From contig JANOQW010000007.1 in assembly GCA_031422335.1 (NCBI GenBank), forward strand, positions 1 through 64,000: DNA of 64,000 bases, written 5' to 3'. The position numbers and the translations under genes were made by a program. The stretch comes from Methylotenera_A sp031422335 (GTDB lineage: Bacteria > Pseudomonadota > Gammaproteobacteria > Burkholderiales > Methylophilaceae). The notes below the pieces were generated by a model. It was not told the origin of the DNA. It did no database searches and saw only the letters and a list, made by a program, of their open reading frames with translations. Positions 17,155 through 26,700 of this stretch are shown here, in pieces. Within the stretch, counting starts at the first letter, position 1, and every line of letters begins with the position of its first letter.

Positions 17155-18239
17155 TTAGTCGCTACGGATTCGTCGGAATTTCGATTAAACCAAATTTCTA
17201 ATAAGGTAATGGTAATAATAAGCGTGACTGGCCCTAAAATAAGCCCAGCTGGCCCAAACAACAACAGCCCACCGACGACAGATAAAAAGGTAAGCATGGT
17301 GTGAAGTTTGAGGCGATTGCCAACAAAAATTGGCCTTAGCAAGTTATCGATAGTGCCGACAACCAATATTCCCCATAGTGCAAGTGTAAGCGCGCTGCCC
17401 CAATTGCCTTCTAAGGCCAAAAACACCACTGCTGGCCCCCAAACCACAAAAGCGCCTAACATGGGCACAATGGCCAATAAACCCATCACTAATCCCCATA
17501 GCAATGGCGCTGGCAGATCCAGCCACCAAAACATGAGGCCGCCCAAAAAGCCTTGCACGGCGGCGATGGCAAATGTGCCGTAAACAGTTGCGTGAATGGT
17601 ATCGCCCACGCGCTTATACAGCCTGCCCATTTCTGCCTGCGAGAGTGGCGATAAAAACATAATCGACTTCAACACCAAACGTCGATCGCGCAGAAAAAAG
17701 AATAGTACATATAAAACCAAACATAACCCTATAATTTGAAATACCGAACCTTTAACAATAGCACCAGCAGTGACTCCCAGCCATTCTGTAAAAGTTTTCA
17801 GCGTACCTGGCAAGTCAATATAATGCTCGGCTTTGTCTAATATTTTCGCCAGTTGTGGCTGCGCTTCTATGGTGCGCCGCCATTCGCCAGAGGCAACTTT
17901 GGTCTCGATTAATTGTGTGCCTTTTAGTGCTTGCCCTACTAATTGCTCCCCCACAAATATCGCTGGCAAAACTACAATTGCACCAATTAACAAAATAGAA
18001 ACAATGGCAGCCAAACTAGGATGTTTAATCTTAGATTCTAGCCAGCGCTGCAGCGGCGTAAACAAAACTGCCAGCATCAGCGCCCATGCCAACACAGATA
18101 GAAACGGCACTGCCATGCGATAACATAAGTAAACGCCCAGCACGGTGGCTAGCATCAGCACCAGTGTTTGCACATGATCGCGTGAGCCCCAATCTTGCTC
18201 GATTGGCGTTTCTGTTGGTTTGGTTTCTAGTTTACTCAT
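17151..18239 (-). CDS. AI-2E family (PerM-type) membrane permease
   Basis: Polytopic inner-membrane protein of about 362 residues with the AI-2E transporter layout: paired N-terminal helices (LVLMLATVLGVYLCY, LAWALMLAVLFTPL), a central soluble loop, then FLGGLMFWWLDLPAPLLWGLVMGLLAIVPMLG and the terminal helices LTFLSVVGGLLLFGPAGLILGPV. The family includes quorum-signal exporters and Na+/H+ antiporters, so the substrate is open. I use the ATG at 18239 (MSKLETK), which overlaps the cls stop by 8 bp; a TTG at 18251 would add four residues. Confidence 0.85.
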   Translation of the reverse strand: MSKLETKPTETPIEQDWGSRDHVQTLVLMLATVLGVYLCYRMAVPFLSVLAWALMLAVLFTPLQRWLESKIKHPSLAAIVSILLIGAIVVLPAIFVGEQLVGQALKGTQLIETKVASGEWRRTIEAQPQLAKILDKAEHYIDLPGTLKTFTEWLGVTAGAIVKGSVFQIIGLCLVLYVLFFFLRDRRLVLKSIMFLSPLSQAEMGRLYKRVGDTIHATVYGTFAIAAVQGFLGGLMFWWLDLPAPLLWGLVMGLLAIVPMLGAFVVWGPAVVFLALEGNWGSALTLALWGILVVGTIDNLLRPIFVGNRLKLHTMLTFLSVVGGLLLFGPAGLILGPVTLIITITLLEIWFNRNSDESVATK

Positions 18240-19389
18240 TTGAATATCCAATAATCCCTAAAAATACTCTAACAAACCCGTAGGCAACCCATGAAGTAAA
18301 ATGTTTGAGCTTGCTAGTTTGCTGCCATTCGTAAGAAGTAACACGATAGGCATTATCAATTGAAGCGTTGATTTCAGCTCTTAATTCAGCCGCAAACGCC
18401 GTATCTTGCACGACTACATTGGCCTCGTGCGCCAACAATAAGCTAAATGGATCAATATTAGACGAACCTACAGTGGCCCAATGATTATCCACCACTGCAA
18501 CTTTGCTGTGCATAAAACTTTTACGGTATTCGTATATCTCAATGCCGCCATTTAAAAACGCACTATAGAAAGCGTGCGTGGCAAACATCAAAAAATATTC
18601 TTTACGGCCTTGCAACAGCAATTTAACGACTACCCCACGCGCAGCCGCTGCCAACAGCGCCTGCCTGAATCTTTTGCCAGGCACAAAGTAAGCATTTGCA
18701 ATAATAATCTCGGATTTAGCTTGTGCTATTGCCGCCAAATACGCTATTTCAATATCGCGCCTATGCAATACGTTATCACGCGTCACAAATGCGGCTTTTA
18801 AACCTAGCATTTTAGTCTTCTGCAACGCCTGAAATTTACTTGGAGTCGGATGCTCCTTCAGTAGTCGAATTTTTACCCAAGCCATGCGGCGCCAAAGCTT
18901 ATAAACACTTTCAACAATAACGACTAATAACGCACCTTCTATTCGTACCGCGTAATCAATACGCGGCGGTACCTGATCAGGCACATCATAGTCATCAATA
19001 ATGTTAATGCCGCCTACAAAGCCAACCATGCCATCAACTACCACAACTTTACGATGCAATCGCCGCAAACGTCTTGTTTTAAATGTCCAAGGTGATACTT
19101 TAGGTCGATAAAAAATCACCTGAACGCCCGCATGCTCTAGTTCTTTAATATATGCTGTGGATAAATCTTTGCAGCCAAATCCATCCAGCAAGGCATTCAC
19201 AACAACACCGCGCTGCGCTGCGCGCATCAGTGCATTGCCAATACGGATTCCAGTTGCGTCCGCTGCGTAAATATAAGTTTGCAAATACACTTCATACTGG
19301 GCACCATCAATCGCTGCTTCTAATGCTGGGAAGTATTCTGCGCCGTTGCGTAATAGCTTGATGTGATTGCCACTGATAAAATGTGTCAT
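18232..19389 (-). CDS. clsB: Cardiolipin synthase-type phospholipase D protein
   Basis: A 385-residue enzyme with two phospholipase D HKD motifs: LHRKVVVVDGMVGFVGGINI (about residues 110-130) and MHSKVAVVDNHWATVGSSNID (about 290-310). It lacks the N-terminal helices of ClsA and so matches the ClsB type, which joins phosphatidylglycerol or phosphatidylethanolamine into cardiolipin. Its ATG overlaps the stop of the upstream EEP-family gene by 4 bp (ATGA); the same pairing of an EEP-domain gene with clsB occurs in E. coli (ybhP-clsB), which supports the call. Confidence 0.9.
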   Translation of the reverse strand: MTHFISGNHIKLLRNGAEYFPALEAAIDGAQYEVYLQTYIYAADATGIRIGNALMRAAQRGVVVNALLDGFGCKDLSTAYIKELEHAGVQVIFYRPKVSPWTFKTRRLRRLHRKVVVVDGMVGFVGGINIIDDYDVPDQVPPRIDYAVRIEGALLVVIVESVYKLWRRMAWVKIRLLKEHPTPSKFQALQKTKMLGLKAAFVTRDNVLHRRDIEIAYLAAIAQAKSEIIIANAYFVPGKRFRQALLAAAARGVVVKLLLQGRKEYFLMFATHAFYSAFLNGGIEIYEYRKSFMHSKVAVVDNHWATVGSSNIDPFSLLLAHEANVVVQDTAFAAELRAEINASIDNAYRVTSYEWQQTSKLKHFTSWVAYGFVRVFLGIIGYSNE

Positions 19390-20138
19390 ATTTTTACTAA
19401 AGTCGCAGAAAGGATTGCGTGGTCGGATACTTTTATAAAGCGTACTCCAGAGTGAACTTGTACATGCTTCACATCAAAACCACGCGCATAAATACGGTCC
19501 ATTCTTAACATCGGCAACCAAGCAGGGAAGCTGCGCGCTAGCTTACCCGTATAATGTTCAAACACTTCTCGCACTTGTAAACGCTCAGCAAATACACGGC
19601 CTGCACGCGTGCTCCAATCATTAAAATCACCGGCAATAATCAGTGGTGCATTGTGCGGTACATGTTTGTCTACATAATCGGCCACTTCTACCAGTTGCTG
19701 ACGGCGCCAATGTGCAAACAAACCAAGATGCACGCAAACCGCGTGCAATGGTGCATCCCAGCCTGGTATGTTAATTTCACAATGCAGCATGCCGCGTTGC
19801 TCTGAGCTATGCGCAGAGATATCCGCATTAGTGGTTTTAGAAATTGGAAACTTAGATAGCAAAGCATTGCCATGATGCCCTGCGGGATACACTGAGTTTT
19901 TGCCATAAGCGAAATCAGACCAAAGCGTATCTGCCAAATACTCTACTTGCCCAGATGTAGAAGATGCATTTATGTGTTTGCCATTTTTAACATGCACATC
20001 TTGCACTTCCTGCAAAAAAATAATATCTGCATGTAATTTTCGCAGTAAATCACGCTGCGTTTGCAAAACAAAACGCGCATTAAAATGCGTAAAGCCCTTG
20101 TGGATATTGAATGTAGCGATGCATAACGTGTTGTACAA
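19386..20138 (-). CDS. Endonuclease/exonuclease/phosphatase family protein (YbhP-like)
   Basis: A 250-residue EEP-fold metal-dependent hydrolase. It has the family signatures ATFNIHKGF (metal Asn), IIFLQEVQD (catalytic Glu), the central VCVHLGLF, GDFNDW and the C-terminal SDHAIL histidine. Substrates in this superfamily range from DNA to phosphoinositides and cannot be read from sequence. Coupling with clsB mirrors E. coli ybhP-clsB and suggests a lipid-related role. It is the first gene of the overlapping EEP-clsB-AI2E-nnrD operon. Confidence 0.86.
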   Translation of the reverse strand: MYNTLCIATFNIHKGFTHFNARFVLQTQRDLLRKLHADIIFLQEVQDVHVKNGKHINASSTSGQVEYLADTLWSDFAYGKNSVYPAGHHGNALLSKFPISKTTNADISAHSSEQRGMLHCEINIPGWDAPLHAVCVHLGLFAHWRRQQLVEVADYVDKHVPHNAPLIIAGDFNDWSTRAGRVFAERLQVREVFEHYTGKLARSFPAWLPMLRMDRIYARGFDVKHVQVHSGVRFIKVSDHAILSATLVKI

Positions 20139-20298
20139 GCTTAGCTCACTTAATTAGGTTTCCATCACATTGATAATACAGCATTATTCTTAATGAAAAA
20201 ATTAGAATAAGTTTAGGTATCGCTAAATTTTTAGAAATAAATATCTGCTATTTGTATTTGGGTATTGCCAATAAGCATCGAGAGCATTCATGGTTCAA

Positions 20299-21015
20299 CT
20301 AAGCAAGTAACTTTAAGCTTGTTCCCTCTTTAAATGGCATTGTGGAATGTTTAATTTCCCAATGCTTTTCATCGACGATTTCACCAAACGAAATTTCCAT
20401 ATCTAGCCAGTTAAGTAGCTGTTCACGGCTAGGTTGATGGATGTCTATACAAACTAATAACGATGACGCATTTGGCAATACACTGCAACGCGGCCTAGCA
20501 TAGGCCACGTAGCGGCCTACGCGCATTTGATATGCTGGTACTACTAAGCCTGCATGATTTACGCCATTAACAAATGCAAAACTAACAGGCGATTGACTAT
20601 TTACTAACCGCCGCCAAAGCTCTAAATATGGGCTATCTAGACCAGTTTCTATCAGCGTATTTTCATCTGTAAATAGCATTTTACCGATATCGCGCACGCC
20701 AGTGGCTGGTTGAAAATCTATTTCACGCAGCCACTGGCAAACGTCAGAGGTTTTTTCGTTGCCGATTTCTACCTGCGTAACGCCTGCAAAGCCTTGTTGC
20801 TGCGCCAGTATCAATAAATCTGCATCTGTGTAATCAGCCAGTGCCGTCACTGAGCTGATTTTATTGCGCGTAATAGGCAGTCGAATATCAATGTGATAGT
20901 GTTGTGACTGCATCCAAAACACTAGGGAGCGATCATCTTTGCTTGCAGTGGTTTCTAGCAGATGGCGTTGCCATACGCCAATATAATTTGCTGGTACAGA
21001 TTGCGATGCGGTCAA
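20299..21015 (-). CDS. Uncharacterised protein, possibly HRI1-like, last gene of the guanidine operon
   Basis: A 238-residue soluble protein with no signal peptide or membrane helix. It opens with NYIGVWQRHLLETTASKDDRS, then VFWMQSQHYHIDIRLP, and has aromatic-rich beta segments such as SPYLELWRRLVNSQSPVSFAFV. The pattern 'GVW.R.LLET...VFW.Q....H.DIR.P' recalls the small HRI1 family of barrel proteins, which have no known reaction; this is from memory and weak. It starts 10 bp after the desaturase-like gene, so it probably belongs to the guanidine operon. No terminator is obvious downstream. Confidence 0.6.
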   Translation of the reverse strand: MTASQSVPANYIGVWQRHLLETTASKDDRSLVFWMQSQHYHIDIRLPITRNKISSVTALADYTDADLLILAQQQGFAGVTQVEIGNEKTSDVCQWLREIDFQPATGVRDIGKMLFTDENTLIETGLDSPYLELWRRLVNSQSPVSFAFVNGVNHAGLVVPAYQMRVGRYVAYARPRCSVLPNASSLLVCIDIHQPSREQLLNWLDMEISFGEIVDEKHWEIKHSTMPFKEGTSLKLLA

Positions 21016-21025
21016 AATATAATGC

Positions 21026-22042
21026 TTACAATGCAGTTAAGAATGACACACCAGCCGCACCAATAAAGGCGTTGGCTGATTGATTGGTCACCAAGCCATA
21101 GTCATCGCTTTGCAAGCGTTGCACGCGATGGCGATGATACGCAAGTAATAACTTACGCATCGGGATCACCGGTAATAATTGCGAGTCACCAAATAACTCG
21201 TCATGCAATTTAGGCAATTGAAACCACGCAGCGATTGGTTTTTCGTGGTGTGCATTATGGTAGGGGAAATTTAAAAAAAGTAGGTTAAGCCACGGATATT
21301 GCAGCGAGGTTAAGTTAGAAAAAGTGTTGGCTTGCTCATAAGCACGATCTCTCACTTTACCATCGTTAATTTTTCCACCAGACTCTGCCAATGTATCCTG
21401 CAAAAACACATCATAAGTATGCTGAAACGCATCAGCAAAACGTAGCGCAGTCAGCATGATGCTGTAGGCCAGCAAATACAGCAGCCAAGCTTTAACTGAT
21501 AGCCAAGCTATCAAGCCAAACATTAAAGCTCTGACTATAACAATAGCGGTTAAACGTAGGCGTTTATGTTGCAATTCTGGCCGAATAAATGGCAAAATAA
21601 TCACCAAAAAATGCATCAAAATTTCTAGCGCAGGAATGTACATCCACTCCAAGGCTTTGATAGTATTTCGGGCAAAACTAGGCATATCACGCATTAAATG
21701 TTGCACATTAAAAGTGAGCACATCTGCCCTATCTACATGATGATGCATATGCTTGCTACGAATTTCTTCAAACGTGCTGTAGCAACTGCCGTTAATCCAG
21801 CTCATCAAAATGCCCCAGCGACGATTCATGGCTGGTGTTTTAAAAATACTCCAATGTGAAAACTCGTGCAGTAAATAAGCGCTAATAATCAAGGCTTGTG
21901 CAGTAAGTAACACGCCTGCTAAATTCATCAGCCAATGGCTGTTAAACAGCATATAAACACCAAGCGCATAGCCAACAAACACAAAAGTAAAAGCCAAGCT
22001 ATTGGGCAAAATACTTTGTTTAGTTTTAAATGCATTTAACAT
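21026..22042 (-). CDS. Fatty acid desaturase-like membrane di-iron protein
   Basis: A 338-residue membrane protein with the three histidine boxes of the fatty acid desaturase superfamily: HEFSHW (His59/His63), KHMHHHVDR (about residue 100) and NAHHEKP (about residue 263), set among hydrophobic helices. These residues bind two irons and catalyse O2-dependent desaturation or hydroxylation of lipids or other hydrophobic substrates. It begins 4 bp after the allophanate hydrolase C-terminal gene, inside the riboswitch-led guanidine operon, where a lipid enzyme is unexpected. The substrate is unknown. Confidence 0.8.
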   Translation of the reverse strand: MLNAFKTKQSILPNSLAFTFVFVGYALGVYMLFNSHWLMNLAGVLLTAQALIISAYLLHEFSHWSIFKTPAMNRRWGILMSWINGSCYSTFEEIRSKHMHHHVDRADVLTFNVQHLMRDMPSFARNTIKALEWMYIPALEILMHFLVIILPFIRPELQHKRLRLTAIVIVRALMFGLIAWLSVKAWLLYLLAYSIMLTALRFADAFQHTYDVFLQDTLAESGGKINDGKVRDRAYEQANTFSNLTSLQYPWLNLLFLNFPYHNAHHEKPIAAWFQLPKLHDELFGDSQLLPVIPMRKLLLAYHRHRVQRLQSDDYGLVTNQSANAFIGAAGVSFLTAL

Positions 22043-22046
22043 TTAT

Positions 22047-22442
22047 TTAAACCCCCGCTAGATAAGCACGCCAGCCGCCTAAGTGGCTAATATCTGCGGC
22101 AGATTGCGTGGCATAAGCTTCACACATAAAACCTTGCACAAAACTACCATCCGCCAAGGTGAGTGTGCCAAAACCCAATGGCGATGGCACGCCAGCCACA
22201 AACTTGCCATAGTTTTCAATCGGCAATTGCCAAACTTCTAATGCAATCGCACTACCATTTTCATTCACGCGCAACAAGCCAGGTCGCGGTGGGTTAAATG
22301 CGCTCAACTTAAAAAGTTTATAGTTGGCCGATGTGCTGGTGGCTTTTACAAATGTGCCACCCAAATTGGTGAGTTGCGCGTTAAGCGGCAAGCCTGCCAT
22401 GTGTGCGCCGCAAACCGCCACTTCTATCATATTGTTCGTCAT
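22047..22442 (-). CDS. atzF: Allophanate hydrolase, separate C-terminal domain
   Basis: A 131-residue protein matching the C-terminal domain of allophanate hydrolase (AtzF/DUR1 type), which turns N-carboxycarbamate into CO2 and ammonia after the amidase domain has removed the first ammonia. Recognisable parts are VAVCGAHMAGLPLNAQLT, GTFVKATSTSANYKL, RPGLLRV and GFGTLTLADGSFVQGFMCEA. In most bacteria this domain is fused to the amidase. Here it has its own ATG 2 bp after the amidase stop and in another frame. The break falls in the normal linker, so I read it as a genuine two-gene form. Confidence 0.85.
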   Translation of the reverse strand: MTNNMIEVAVCGAHMAGLPLNAQLTNLGGTFVKATSTSANYKLFKLSAFNPPRPGLLRVNENGSAIALEVWQLPIENYGKFVAGVPSPLGFGTLTLADGSFVQGFMCEAYATQSAADISHLGGWRAYLAGV

Positions 22443-22444
22443 TT

Positions 22445-23785
22445 TTATTCCAATCTTCTTGCTAAATTAAGTAGCGCGTCATCACTAAATGCAGGTGCGC
22501 TTAAGGTAATACCAAAGCCCAAACCATTGCTCTGCAAACCAATAGGCACGGCGGTTGCAGCCATGTCTAATAAATTCATAAAGTTGGTGTAATAACCCAA
22601 ATTAGTATTGGTTTGAATCGGGTCGGCCTGCACCTCGGCAATGGTATAAATAGTGCCTGCAGTGGGCGTGACCAAAACATCAATCCCAGGCACATTAATC
22701 TGCTGCCAAACTGCGTCAGCCTTGCGTTGCAGCGCCTTTAATCTGTACATGGCCGCATAGGTGTCGGCTGCGCTAAATTTTGCTGCATTGCCAATAATTT
22801 GCTTGGTGACAGCGAAAATACTGTCTGGATTTTCATCAAAAAACTGTCGAATGGCTTGATAGCGCTCGGCCACCCACGGACCTTGATATAACAAAGCTGC
22901 AGTTTCTATAAAAGGTGCGAAATCGATTTCTACCGCCTCGCCGCCAATCGCTTCTAGCTGACCTATGGCTTGCTGAAACAATTGTGGTGTTTCTTGGTTA
23001 CCAAAAAATGCCAGTTGACTCAGTTTTGGCACGCCAAATTTAAAGTTTTCTGCAAAATTTGGCATCACTTTACTAGGCGCTTGGCGCGAATACGCATCAT
23101 CGATGTCAAAGCCTTGTGCAACTTGCAACACCGCTGCCGCATCCTCTACATTTTTAGCAAATATCGATACGCAATCTAGCGTGCGACACGCAGGCACTAC
23201 GCCAAAGGTGCTTAGCAAGCCCAAACTTGGTTTTACCCCAACCAAATTATTAAATGCGGCAGGCACACGGCCAGAGCCTGCGGTATCGGTACCCAAACTA
23301 AAACTTACTTGCCCCAAAGCAACCGAAACTGCAGAACCCGCGCTAGACCCGCCCGAAATGTAAGTAGGATTCATGCTATTTTTGCAGACGCCGTAAGGCG
23401 AACGCGTGCCGACCAAGCCCGTGGCAAATTGATCTAAATTAGTTTTACCAATAGGAATCGCACCAGCATCAATCAACTTTTGTACTACAGTTGCACTTTT
23501 TTTTGGCATATAAGCATAGCCTGGACAGCCCGCCGTTGTTAGTGTTGCAGCTAGGTCAATATTATCTTTAATGGCAAATGGAATGCCAAATAAAGGATAA
23601 TTGGCAATATCTTGGGCTTCTAACTTTTTAGCATAAACCAGCATTTCATCCAAAGATAAACGTGTAATCCAAATATTATGGCTATCTTCATGGCCAATTT
23701 CTGCATCTAACTGTTTGACTAATTCACTTGGCGTAAGCGCACCAGAAACATACAATCTGCGCAAATAGGCAATGTTTAAATTCAT
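22445..23785 (-). CDS. atzF: Allophanate hydrolase, amidase domain
   Basis: A 446-residue amidase-signature enzyme forming the N-terminal half of allophanate hydrolase. The Ser-cisSer-Lys triad lies in GIPFAIKDNID (Lys), ISGGSSAGSAVSVA and GTDTAGSGRVPA. The protein ends normally at DDALLNLARRLE, the usual amidase boundary. It hydrolyses allophanate made by guanidine carboxylation and deimination (or urea carboxylation). It starts 6 bp after the carboxylase stop and is followed at 2 bp by the gene for the missing C-terminal domain. Confidence 0.92.
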   Translation of the reverse strand: MNLNIAYLRRLYVSGALTPSELVKQLDAEIGHEDSHNIWITRLSLDEMLVYAKKLEAQDIANYPLFGIPFAIKDNIDLAATLTTAGCPGYAYMPKKSATVVQKLIDAGAIPIGKTNLDQFATGLVGTRSPYGVCKNSMNPTYISGGSSAGSAVSVALGQVSFSLGTDTAGSGRVPAAFNNLVGVKPSLGLLSTFGVVPACRTLDCVSIFAKNVEDAAAVLQVAQGFDIDDAYSRQAPSKVMPNFAENFKFGVPKLSQLAFFGNQETPQLFQQAIGQLEAIGGEAVEIDFAPFIETAALLYQGPWVAERYQAIRQFFDENPDSIFAVTKQIIGNAAKFSAADTYAAMYRLKALQRKADAVWQQINVPGIDVLVTPTAGTIYTIAEVQADPIQTNTNLGYYTNFMNLLDMAATAVPIGLQSNGLGFGITLSAPAFSDDALLNLARRLE

Positions 23786-23791
23786 TTTATT

Positions 23792-26700
23792 CTATGCCTC
23801 TGCGACTAATAATAAATGTTGGCCTGCTGAAATGGGCGCGCCTTCATTGCATAAAATTTTGCTGACTTTTCCTGCACAGCTTGCAGTCACTGCAATTTCC
23901 ATTTTCATTGATTCGATAATCGCCACTTCATCACCTGCCTGCACAAGCTCACCTTCGGCACGTAATACTTTCCACAAATTACCTGCCACGTGCGAGGCAA
24001 CAGCGCTTTGCCCAGCAGGAATCTCAAATACCACATCTGCTCCAGTTGATTCTACTTCTTGACTATAATTGGCCTGTCCGCTGGCTATCCAGCGTTCGCG
24101 CTCTGCATTAAACGCAGCTTGCTGTGTTGCTTTAAAGGCATTGATGCTGGCAGATTGTTGCTGCAAAAATTGTTGATATTCGCTTAATTTAAAGGTGGTT
24201 TCTTCAATTTGTAAAGAGAATTTTCCGTGTAAAAAATCAGCCCGCATCTGTAATAATTCATCGGCGCTAACCGGGTAATAGCGAATTTGATCGAACAAAC
24301 GCAGCAACCAAGGTGCATCTATTTTAAAGTCTGGTGTTGTGTTCCAGCGGTTCCAAATCGGCAAGGTACGGCCAACCAATTGATAACCGCCTGGGCCCTC
24401 CATACCATAAATACACATGTAAGCGCCGCCTATTCCCACCGCATTTTCAGGTGTCCAAGTACGCGCAGGGTTATATTTTGTGGTGACTAAGCGATGGCGT
24501 GGGTCTAACGGCGTGGCCACGGGCGCGCCCAAATAGACATCGCCCAGGCCCAAAGTAAGATAGCTGGCATTAAATACAATGTCTTTTACTTGCTCAACAC
24601 TACCTAAGCCATTGATGCGGCGAATAAACTCAGTATTGTTGGGCTTTGGCTGCAGCGAGCACCAAGGCGCATCTTTACGCACCGACTGTGTGTATTTAGC
24701 CACCGCCAATTGAATTGATGGATCCTCCCAACACAATGGTAAATACACAATACGCGTTGGCACCTCCATCGTTTCAGTGGATGGTAATTCTTGTTCAGCT
24801 TGCTGCAAAATGCTAATCAGCTTATCAACGGACAAAACAAGGCTATCGTAATGCACTTGCAACGAGCGGATGCCAGGCGTCAAATCAATAATGCCAGTTA
24901 TTTTTTGCTGGTTTTTTTTGTCTTGTAGCCACAGCATCAACGCATGCACGCGAAAACGCAGCGTTAAATCTAGCTCTAATTCACCATACTCCACCAGCAA
25001 GTTTTTATCGCCCGCTTGACGATATGCTACTTTTACTTCTGCATTGTTTTGCTGCGAGACATACAATATAGGGCTGGAAGCCGCATGGATATTGGTCTGC
25101 AGAGCATGTATTTTAATGTTTGCATCTGTATTAAGTGATTTATCGTTTAAGTCTGCAATCGTTGCATTTTGTGCAAGCTCTAACTCACGCGCCTGAGCCT
25201 GCGTTAGCTGTTTAAACCTAATTTTATCGCCCGCTTTTAATTGCCCCATTTTCCACAACTCGGCTTGCACAATGGTGGCTGGACACACAAAACCACCTAA
25301 ACTTGGGCCATCTGGCCCCAAAATAATTGGCATATCACCGGTAAAATCAATCGAACCAATGGCATAGGCGTTATCGTGAATATTGGATGGATGTAAACCC
25401 GCCTCACCGCCGTCTGTGCGCGCCCACTGCGGTTTGGGCCCAATCAGGCGAACACCAGTGCTGTTAGAGTTGTAATGCACTTCATAATCGGTGCTAAAAA
25501 AAATATCAATATCTTCTTGCGTGAAAAAATCTGGCGCGCCGTGTGGGCCATATAACACGCCAATCTGCCAGTGATTGTTATACTCAGGCTGTAAGCTGGG
25601 TGGCAAAAATCGCTTTTCTAAATTTATTTTATCTAGGCTTAGCTTTTCTATTGGAGCAACATGCAGCACATCACCCACTCTCAGCGCTCTACCGCCATGT
25701 CCACCAAACTGACCCAGCGTAAAGGTTGATTTGCTGCCTAAATAATCGGGCACATCAAAACCGCCCTGCACTGCCAAATAAGCACGGCAGCCTGCAGCAT
25801 TAATTTTGCCCAACTTTAGTACACTGCCCGCCTTAATGGTCTGCGATTGCCACCTATTGATAGGCTGGCCGTCTAAAAGTGTTTCGATTGGTGCGCCAGT
25901 AATCGCAATGACGCTATCGTTATTAAATTTAAGTGTGCAGCCAATCAGTGTAATTTCCAGCCCTGCTTCGCCTTCGGAATTTCCTGCTAATTTATTACCT
26001 AAACGAAAAGCCAAGTGATCCATTGGGCCAGATGGTGGCACGCCGACATGCCAATAACCAAGCCGACCTGGGTAATCTTGAATCGTCGTCAGCACTCCGC
26101 CATCCAGCACATCGATAGTATTGGGTTTGTATGCAAAAGTGTTCAAATAACGAGTAATTTGCTTGCCTGCAGGGAACACGTCATCGGCCAAGATTTGGCG
26201 CAAATATTCCAAGTTGGTTTCTATGCCGCACAAGCTCGTTTCATTTAACACTGTGCGCAGCTTACTCACTGCCGCTGCTCTATCATCTGCATGCACCAAT
26301 ACTTTTGCGATGAGTGGATCGTAAAATGGTGAGACTTCACTGCCTTTTTGCACCCAAGTATCTACCCTAACACCTCGGCGCGCATCGGGCGAAAACTTTA
26401 CTTCGGTAAGCACGCCACTGGCAGGTTGAAAATTTTTATTCGGGTCTTCTGCATACAGCCGTACTTGAATGGCATGGCCGCTTGGTTGATGCTGATAACT
26501 ATTTAATGCATCTGTTTCGCCAGCAGCAATGCGTATCATCCATTCCACCAAATCGACGCCAGTGACTAATTCTGTCACGCCATGTTCTACTTGCAGGCGC
26601 GTATTCACTTCTAAAAAGTAAAACAAGCCAGACTCGTTGTCGTACACATATTCCACCGTGCCAGCAGATCGGTAATGCAAAGCACTGCCAAGTTTAACAG

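Noticed and set aside
20160..20298. Possible terminator after the guanidine operon (TTATTCT/AGAATAA pairing)
   Set aside because: The stem is short and purely AT, and there is no T-run in the right place; I see nothing firm in this spacer.
22440..22450. Frameshift in allophanate hydrolase
   Set aside because: The break falls exactly at the domain linker, the first part ends and the second starts as the families do, and the second has its own ATG. A natural split is the simpler reading, though read data should be checked.
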